Below are positions 57,341-64,000 of a DNA stretch of 64,000 nt, one piece after another (within the stretch, counting starts at the first letter, position 1; each line of letters starts with the position of its first letter). A program made the position numbers and the translations under genes. The stretch comes from Anastrepha obliqua. Its lineage: Eukaryota; Arthropoda; Insecta; Diptera; Tephritidae. Where the stretch lies: the NCBI RefSeq assembly GCF_027943255.1, contig NC_072896.1:116281879-116345878 (forward strand), read 5' to 3'. The notes beneath the pieces were generated by a model that worked only from the letters and a program-made list of their open reading frames with translations, was not told the DNA's origin and ran no database searches.

Positions 57341-58800
57341 GCACTTGACGATTATTCGGCATCCGCACAAAATCAGATATTTTCACAAAACCAAAAGTAT
57401 ATGATACCAAAGCAAAGTGCCATTTAGAACCACTAAAAATATACAACTCCCTCTCCAACATTTCAGTTAAAACTCCTTCTTTGAGATCAAACTCACATCA
57501 TTAGTAAAGAGTTGACGAGTTAAACATTTTCTATTTACTCAGAAAATTGAGTTTGTATTAAAGCATTGAGTAAGTAATAACTGAAATTAGATTTTATGCA
57601 TAAAACCCCTTCGCTCAGATATAAAAGTACGGACAAATTTTCCTAGAAAATCGGTCTGCATAACCTCTATTTGTAAGAGAACTCCTATCTTTGCAACTCA
57701 AAATAAAGTCATAAGCAATAATGAATTTTATTTTCATAAGGGGTATAAAACTACAGCCTCAATTACCGCTGATGGCATTGTTGACCGCTGCTCTCCTCTT
57801 CAGATGATTTTTGTTTTTGCTGCCATAACATTGTTTTTCATTCATGTTTTTTTTTTTGTTTTTGACACACATCACCTGCAAGTACCATACATACATACTT
57901 TCGGCATGTATGTGCATATGTAAGTATGTATACACTATGGAAATACCTTTCAGTGTATTATGACGTGTGTTTGCTGCTGGCAGTTTTATTGTAGCCCGCA
58001 ACTAATCGTAAATTAACGCTAATTAGTTAAGCCGCTGGATAATTGCAAATTAACCGCATAAAGATAAAGCCAAGCAGCAGCATATGAGTGTACTCCAACA
58101 CATGCGCACATACTTCAGATTACATACGTACACATGCACGTACATTAAGGTTTGAAGCCGCACACATGAAAGCATGCAGACAAATAGATGAACATAAATT
58201 GTGTGCCGTTGTTATACTTATGTATGTATGTATGGGTATTTTTAAATTATTTGCCGCCCCTGTCAGTCTCTGCTCGCCGACGAATAATCAAGTCAGTCAA
58301 GTGTATTAATTGATTCTGTGAAAAATAATCACATCAACACATCACAGCGAGTGTAAACAATACACCTGTAAAGGCATTGCCTGACATGCATACATTTTCG
58401 CTGATTCGCGCAAATACTCGTACTTGCCACCTGCCGTGGCACTGCAAGTTTGTATGAAGCCTGGCCATGACTTTGCCGTGCAGGCCACTTAATTTGAAGT
58501 TGCGGTAGAGCATTTTAATTTACTATACAAGAAAATAGTTTTGTTTGTTTGTTATTAGCAAGCAGTATTTACTCTGGTTGAGACGATTGTGATATGGGCT
58601 GATCTACATATCAGGTGAAGAAGGTGAAGGTTCTAAAAATTTGTTCGTCTTATTTCGACAGTGAAATGTGCACATGAATATCTGTTTTCCTGCAGTGACT
58701 GAAATCCTATTTATGTGGAAGGCGTATGTGCTCTTGGTAGAATAATTTATTACAAACTTATAAATGATTGCTAATTTTATATACCTATTCAGCTATTGGT
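57341..58800. other. Intron stretch with no recognised mobile element
   Basis: TATG/ACAC microsatellites near 57880-57930 and 58085-58145. No supported coding frame. Confidence 0.45.
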
Positions 58801-58819
58801 CCATAGATGTCGCTAGGAG

Positions 58820-59615
58820 TATTTTTAAACCTTCCCAAATGTTTTGTTTTTTCGTCTGTCATCTGTCAACAATGTTCAGTTCATTGTTTGTTATGTTTTA
58901 TACAACAATGAATTTTTGTCGCTCTTAAAAATGTCGAATTTCGTGCCTTCAAACTACGATTTGCGGACATCGCTCATTTTCTGTTATCAATTGAAGAAAA
59001 ACGCTTCTCAAGCTCATCAAATGCCTATAGAAGCTTATGGTGGGCATGCTCTAAGTAGAGCACAGTGCTTCAGGTGGTTTGAAAAATTCCGAAGTGGTGA
59101 TTTTAGCGTGGAGAACGAGGACCGTGGCCGGCCACCGAAAAAGTTTGAGGACGCCGAATTGCAAGCATTGTTGGATGAAGATGGATGGTCAAACGCAGGA
59201 TATGATGGCAGAGCAGTTGGGAGTGACCCAAAAACCCATTTCCAAACGTTAGAAAGACATGGGCATGATTTTAAAGGTCGGACGATGGGTGCCACTTAAA
59301 CTGACAGTGTGACAATGCACCGTCACATCGAACAAGAGCGACCCGGGAATTGGTTGAGCTGTACGATTGGGAACCGCTGGTGCATGCGGCTTACTCACCA
59401 GACTTGGCGCCTTCCGATTATCATTTGTTTGCATCGATGGGCCACGCACTTTCCGAGCAGCGCTTCAATTCTCACGAAGAAGCCAAAAAATGGCTCGATG
59501 ATTGGTTTGCGGCCAAAGACGGCCAATTTTTTTTGGCGCGGCATCCACAAATTACCTGAGAGATGGGAAAAATGTATCACTAACGATGGTTATTATTTTG
59601 AAGATTTGTAACAAT
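58820..59615 (+). mobile_element. Mariner internal-deletion copy
   Basis: The N-terminus is open from 58931 (MSNFVPSNYDLRTSLIFCYQ, then FRWFEKFRSGDFSVENEDRG). After frame damage a deletion joins near 59340 to VHAAYSPDLAPSDYHLFASM (third Asp) and KKWLDDWFAAKDGQFF. A T-run shift follows, then IHKLPERWEKCITNDGYYFE and the stop. The first two catalytic Asp blocks are missing. The protein resembles that of the neighbouring element at 59803 but is clearly diverged. Confidence 0.8.
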
Positions 59616-59802
59616 TTTTTGCTAATAAGCTGTTGAAATTGAAAAAAAGTCTCATTTCATAGGTATATACTTACATTTTACTAATTTAATATTTTTTTAC
59701 ATTTTATTTTAAAGCTCGGACCCTAAAAACATTCAGGGGAATACATTTTTAATTTCATAAAAATTTTTTTTAAACAACTTTTTAATCATTTCTAATAATT
59801 TA

Positions 59803-61087
59803 ATGGACTATTGTTAAGTTCGTGCGGTTTTTTTTCGAAATTTGAAACTTTATTGACGTAAAATGGTTACAAATTTAATATTCAAAGTATTGTCCATCGC
59901 TTACTACTACTTTTTCCCATCTTTCTGGCAATTCACGGATTCCCTTTGTGAAAAATTCGGTCGGTTTTGCCGCAATCCACGAATCGATCCATTTTTTGAC
60001 TTCATCGTAATTACGGAAGTGCTGGTCAGCCAGGCCATGTTGCATCGATCGGAAGAGATAGTAATCGGATGGCGCAAGGTCTGGACTATACGGCGGGGGG
60101 GGTAGGACATCCCATTTGAGCGTTTCTAAGTATGTTTTGACCACTTGTGCAACATGTGGCCGAGCAATGTCATGTTGCAAAATAACTTTGTCGTGTCTAT
60201 CGGCGTATTGCGGCCGTTTTTCTCCCAGTGCTCGGCTCAAACGCATCAATTGTCGTCGGTAGACATCCCCCGTAATCGTTTCATTCGGTTTCAGTAGCTC
60301 ATAATACACAACACCCAGCTGGTCCCACCAGATACACAGCATAACCTTCAGGCCATGAATATTCTGCGCCGACGTCGATGTTGAAGCATGGCCAGGGTAT
60401 CCATACGTTGCCCGACGTTTTGGATTGTCGTAATGGACCCACTTTTCATCGCCAGTCACAATTCGATGCAAAAAACCCTTTCTTTTGTGCCGTTGAAGCA
60501 GTTGTTCGCATGCCATAAAACGGCGTTCAACGTCTCTTGGCTTCAATTCATACGGCACCCAATGGCCTACCTTTCGGATCATTCCCATGGCTTTTAAACG
60601 TTTGGAAATGGTTGATTGATCAACTCCCAAAGTTTTTGCAACCTCTTCTTGCGTTTGAGCCGGATCTTGATCGAGCAATTCCTCCAATTCGGTATCCATG
60701 AACTTTGGCGGCGCACCCTCGCGTTCTTCGTCTTCCAAGCCAAAATCACCACTTTTAAAGCGTGCAAACCACTTCTGGCACGTTTGCTCAGCTAGAGCAT
60801 GCTCACCATAAACTTCCACCAAGATACGATGACATTCGGCTGCTTTTTTCTTCATATTAAAATAATGAAGAAGAATTCCCCGCAAAAACACATTATTTGG
60901 CACGAAATTCGACATTTTCAAGTGTGGTAAAAATATTGTTGTTTACGCTTCAAATAAAAAACTTATACTGACGTTTGTGCCTTACGACAGTAGCTCTCCA
61001 ATGAATGGTTGGAAATGTGGATCGATGGAATAATAATCAAGTTACGCCATCTGTTGTAAAACCGCACGAACTTAACAATAGTCCTAT
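59803..61087 (-). mobile_element. Mariner element with intact transposase frame
   Basis: The inverted ends contain GGACTATTGTTAAGTTCGTG then CGGTTTT at both sides, with TA outside (59801-59802 and 61088-61089; the left end lacks one base). Its 1285 bp is the usual mariner length. The single gene inside is uninterrupted and listed separately. It is the best preserved transposon in the window. Confidence 0.92.
59875..60921 (-). CDS. Mariner transposase, 348 codons, uninterrupted
   Basis: This enzyme cuts and pastes its element at TA sites, acting in the nucleus as a dimer. The start is at 60921; a second ATG two codons later (60915, MSNFVPNN) matches the family start better. Two N-terminal HTH regions are visible: TCQKWFARFKSGDFGLEDEE (about residues 48-67) and AKTLGVDQSTISKRLKAMGM (about 94-113). 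The catalytic triad is complete: IVTGDEKWVHYDN, ILQHDIARPHVAQVV and LAPSDYYLFRSM, with 34 residues between the second and third Asp (DD34D). The linker motif WVPYELKPRDVERR and the C-terminal LPERWEKVV are present. Oddly, the residue after the second Asp is Ile, where related copies here have Asn (HDNARPH). That may weaken activity. No frameshift or stop. Confidence 0.93.
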   Translation of the reverse strand: MKMSNFVPNNVFLRGILLHYFNMKKKAAECHRILVEVYGEHALAEQTCQKWFARFKSGDFGLEDEEREGAPPKFMDTELEELLDQDPAQTQEEVAKTLGVDQSTISKRLKAMGMIRKVGHWVPYELKPRDVERRFMACEQLLQRHKRKGFLHRIVTGDEKWVHYDNPKRRATYGYPGHASTSTSAQNIHGLKVMLCIWWDQLGVVYYELLKPNETITGDVYRRQLMRLSRALGEKRPQYADRHDKVILQHDIARPHVAQVVKTYLETLKWDVLPPPPYSPDLAPSDYYLFRSMQHGLADQHFRNYDEVKKWIDSWIAAKPTEFFTKGIRELPERWEKVVVSDGQYFEY

Positions 61088-61179
61088 TATTTAAAATAAT
61101 TTTGAGACATTAACTTAAATATATTAAATTTTTTTGCATATGAGGAGATTTAAAATGCTTAAAGCAGCATTAAAGCCGT

Positions 61180-62100
61180 CGTCTTTTGGAACCGTCGCCC
61201 ATGTGGAACAGCTTTCGCAATACTTCAGAGTGGCATTCCATCTTTCTCATTACCAGATCTATGCTTGTGTGCCTGCGTCCAGGCTCCACTTCCGAAAATT
61301 CATTGCAAATTCCCCACATTTGCTCGCTGCTTAGCATCTTGTCGATCGATTACATTTCCGACTGCTTTATCCAACGTTCTTGTTCACAACACGTGCATTA
61401 TAAAAATGCGCATTCACCGTCATCTTCGACTGCACACCGTATCTGCATGTGGGATGTTCATATTTCCCTATTTAAACAGGTATTTCTGGAACTACCTGTG
61501 CCCCGAAAGCATTTGGATTGTATAAAAATTGACTTCATCGAAGTTCGTACTGTACCATACAGCGACATCTTTTATTAACCTAACCGTCCATTTGCTGCGT
61601 GTTTCGTTTCTCCAGGAGGATTGCCTCAGCCTTAACGTTTCGTCCTTTATTTAGCGCGCTGCAGGTTTGCTAGCTTATTCTTCCATCCCCTCGTTCTTTA
61701 ATGTCCACAACTTTTTCCTCTTAAAGGTCAGTAAATCTCTCGGTATTGAACCGGTTATCACTTGAACAGCTGGCCCTGATACTCTGCGGTAGACAGACAC
61801 AACTCTCAGAGCTGCCGTTCGTTGTACCGATGCGAAAAGCTTACACCTATGATTTACCTCTAGCTCATTTACCATATAAAAGAATGGAGAGCGTAGTAAC
61901 CGTCATTTTATTTTCTCTGTCTACTGAGAGGGGATGCCATTTTAGCGGCTTTCTCTGCTGTGTCTTTAGGCCCAGAAAGTCCAGTCTTATGCCTTTCTAA
62001 CATTTTTGTGGTTAACTTCAAACGGAATGTGCTTTTTGGTTAGAAGTATCAGCTCCGTTTTCTCTGTGGCTAATTTGAGAATCCAGCCTTAACTCTTAAA
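61180..62100 (-). mobile_element. R1-like non-LTR retrotransposon C-terminal third, decayed
   Basis: Minus strand: LATEKTELILLTKKHIPFEV near 62070-62010 (RT thumb), then SVQRTAALRVVSVYRRVSGP and AVQVITGSIPRDLL at 61830-61730, a hallmark block of R1/Jockey-type elements. Next come RLIKDVAVWYSTNFDEVNFY and TIQMLSGHRYFQKYLFKIGK near 61580-61475, the Zn-knuckle region in other frames, and an EQMWGICNEF tail. Several frame breaks. It abuts the LTR-like repeat at 62127. Confidence 0.78.
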
Positions 62101-62126
62101 AAATCGAGATTAAAAAAAACTGCGCT

Positions 62127-62194
62127 TAGCGTAGTACACATAACAGAAGTGAAACTTTCAAGGCAGACAAAGAAGGAGGGAGAGCCCGAGGGAG

Positions 62195-62232
<38 letters not shown>

Positions 62233-62854
62233 TATATATCTAAATAAATTCACAACATTTGCAGAGAATACAAATAGACAAAATTTACAAAAAACGGAGA
62301 AGGGTCGACCGGTGAAGGTAAACGCGACACACAAACCGTGGCAACAAAGCGCAATACTCCGAGCGTTTATCACCCGGACAAACGCAGCGATTCCAGGACT
62401 GCAGCAACGGCTCAAATTACCGCCAGGCAATACCAATAAATCCGACGCCGGAATGGATAGCACTTTAAAGTACCTACGCACAAGGAATACCCAGGAAACG
62501 GAAATAAGCGCCAAAAAGTAGGCACCAAATAAAAACACCGAAAAATTGGGACCAAAAAACATCCCAAACAGTAGGCACCAAAGAAATGTAACGCCAAAAA
62601 GTAGGCACCAAAAATATACTTCCTACAAGTTTTCACCAACAAACAAGCGCCAAAAAGTAGGCAGCGTTATTTTTTACTAGAAATAGTCTAAAGTGTATCT
62701 AAGATATATATAAGGTATAGCTCTCTCTCTCCTTTTCCTCTACATTATATCTTTTTTCTCTCTCGCGGAACGAAAATGCCCAAAACGTTGCATAGCCTTG
62801 AAATGTTACTCACCATTCTCGCTCGCCCATCGACGCCAAAGAAATGTCACTTCA
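62127..62854 (-). repeat. 0.7-kb LTR-like interspersed repeat, copy B
   Basis: Inverted copy of 11378-12072. It shares the loose tandem GGTGCCTACTTTTTGGCG blocks (minus strand, about 62660-62515), the CATTCCGGCGTCGGATTTAT block, and a (CT)n tract at 62197-62228. About 33 bp longer than copy A, mainly in the tandem blocks and the CT tract. Confidence 0.62.
62197..62228. repeat. (GA)n microsatellite
   Basis: About 16 GA units inside the LTR-like repeat; the other copy has an interrupted and shorter CT tract at the same place. Confidence 0.9.
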
Positions 62855-63079
62855 AAAATAATTATTAATTATTTGATCATCCCTGATGCACAAGGTACAA
62901 TAAATAATTTTTTTTTTTAATAATTTCAATAATCTTGCACAATACATAATAAACTATTATAAAATATTTTTTTCCGTTAAAAATTACTAGACTATTAAAT
63001 CTATATAAGTATTTTTAATAAATCCATTAATAAATAAAAAAAATTAATAAACAAATATTAAAATACAATTGAATACATA

Positions 63080-63545
63080 GGCTAAAAAGTCCCGAGCCTA
63101 ACACTGAGATTGCACTAGATTTTCATGCATTCACCTCTTTTCTAGAAGTACTATCTAACCTTAAAAAGACAGCTGTTAAAATTTCATGAAATTGTATTCA
63201 TTCGTTTGTGAGTTATTAAGACAAGAGTGGCGCTACTTTTCTTATCTTCCAAAAAATGGATTAAAAAGAATTTCGTGTTTTCATTTTGATCAGCTTCTTG
63301 TTGGTGTATACGCCGTTTAAGCGAAGCTAGTGCTTGAAAATTGTTGTGGGGACACCAGTCCATCAGAAACAACAAGAAAACGATGGTTTCCTGACTTCAA
63401 ACGTGGTAGTAGAGACAGCGATGCTGCACAACGCAGTGGACGTCCAAATAAGGCGGTAACACCAGAAAGCATCAAAAAACATGCAAAAACATTTAGAATG
63501 ATCGAAAAGTGAAGTTGCTGAGTTAGCTGAGATATCAAAAGCTAA
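63080..63545 (+). mobile_element. Mariner N-terminal remnant (family M1, copy 3)
   Basis: The left end TAGGCTAAAAAGTCCCGAGC and the following 170 bases match the 5' ends of copies at 28188 and 36706. Coding starts near 63261 with KEFRVFILISFLL. The frame then gives TTRKRWFPDFKRGSRDSDAA (HTH) and RPNKAVTPESIKK. The element breaks off at about 63545, before any catalytic residue. Confidence 0.75.
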
Positions 63546-63574
63546 ATATTTGCATTTTTCTCGGAATCTAAATC

Positions 63575-64000
63575 TTTTTAAAGGAATTTAAAGCGAAATT
63601 ATATTCTTAAGTGCAAGTCGGACCTAAAATTAAATCCTAGCTCCTTCTGGCGATATGTTAAATCCAGGAATTCCTGCTCAAGTATTCCTTTTGTTGTCTA
63701 ATATAATGAAACTGAAGCAATTCTTCGCTAGATGTAGCTAATCTTTTTACAGATTTCGTCCACTCAAATTTTGAAGTAGACTCGAATCTGGTTCATGAAT
63801 GTCAGTTAATTTTGCTTCGTTAACCTTAAAGCTTAATATTCAACAACTCAAGACATCAACAAAATCTGATGTAGATGGGCTATTTTCGTATTGTTCTAAA
63901 AAATGCTTTGCAGCTGCCTATCCAATTTTATTCATGTTCAACATGTCACTTGACCAGTGAGAGACTCCTGGAAAGTATCAACCACAAATTCAATATTCAC
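63575..64000 (+). mobile_element. Jockey/CR1-like non-LTR reverse transcriptase fragment
   Basis: Plus-strand frames: KCKSDLKLNPSSFWRYVKSR near 63610-63670, then DVANLFTDFVHSNFEVDSNL near 63730-63790, then KTSTKSDVDGLFS and AAAYPILFMFNMSLDQ near 63855-63960. This matches the N-terminal part of the reverse-transcriptase domain ('NPK.FW.YVK', 'LF..FF.S.F', 'K..K..G.DGI....LK', 'LFN.SL..G'). Three frame breaks; it continues past the window end. Confidence 0.72.

Larger units (their letters stand above)
44983..64000 (+). other. al: Intron 2 of aristaless, extends beyond the window
   Basis: The donor GTAAAAGC at 44983 opens an intron of at least 19 kb in phase 0. No exon starting with the codons for VWFQNRR is visible before the window end. 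Mobile elements inside are listed separately. Confidence 0.85.

Noticed and set aside
1..64000. CRISPR arrays, phage or bacterial defence systems
   Set aside because: The sequence is an insect nuclear locus with introns and transposons; no regularly spaced repeats or prokaryotic genes were seen.

Overview
This is a eukaryotic window from a fly. The only host gene I can recognise is the 5' half of aristaless (al), a Paired-like homeobox transcription factor, on the + strand. Two coding exons are visible: 22885-23162 (N-terminus and homeodomain positions 1-31) and 44937-44982 (homeodomain positions 31-46). They are separated by a 21.8 kb intron. A second intron begins at 44983 and runs past the window end (at least 19 kb), so the recognition helix and C-terminal half lie outside. 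A splice acceptor at 22673-22674 implies at least one non-coding leader exon further 5'. The N-terminus closely resembles the Drosophila protein. Together with rosa-type (DD41D) transposons, many mariners, TATG microsatellites and a tRNA-derived SINE, this suggests a higher dipteran, most likely a tephritid fruit fly (inference).

Nearly everything else is mobile-element debris in the upstream region and the two introns. Upstream (1-22.6 kb): 3' ends of RNase H-bearing non-LTR retrotransposons, an RTE-like fragment, a DD41D element inserted inside a non-LTR element, a MITE with about 130-bp inverted repeats, a 0.7 kb LTR-like repeat, three SINE copies, a transposase fragment with DD37D-like spacing and a 342-bp DD41D deletion derivative. 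Intron 1 (23.2-44.9 kb): at least seven mariner copies of several subfamilies, a SINE split by a DD41D element that itself carries a Helitron-like insert, a direct-repeat pair, a non-LTR element abutted by a hAT element, and further DD41D remnants. Intron 2 (45.0-64.0 kb): more mariners, non-LTR fragments (RNase H type, RTE-like, R1-like, Jockey/CR1-like), a second and inverted copy of the LTR-like repeat, and one mariner (59803-61087) with an uninterrupted 348-codon transposase.

These elements do not form a pathway. The biological interest is (a) a developmental regulator with very large introns, (b) clear nested insertions that give relative ages, (c) non-autonomous subfamilies that share deletions or a catalytic substitution, and (d) one mariner that may be recently active. 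Stretches without recognisable elements (about 8.3-11.4, 12.1-14.1, 15.3-17.4, 21.4-22.7, 37.1-39.5, 44.1-44.9, 50.2-52.3 and 57.5-58.8 kb) are candidates for al regulatory DNA, but nothing in the sequence alone proves this. I found no rRNA or functional tRNA gene, no CRISPR array and no bacterial-type operon.
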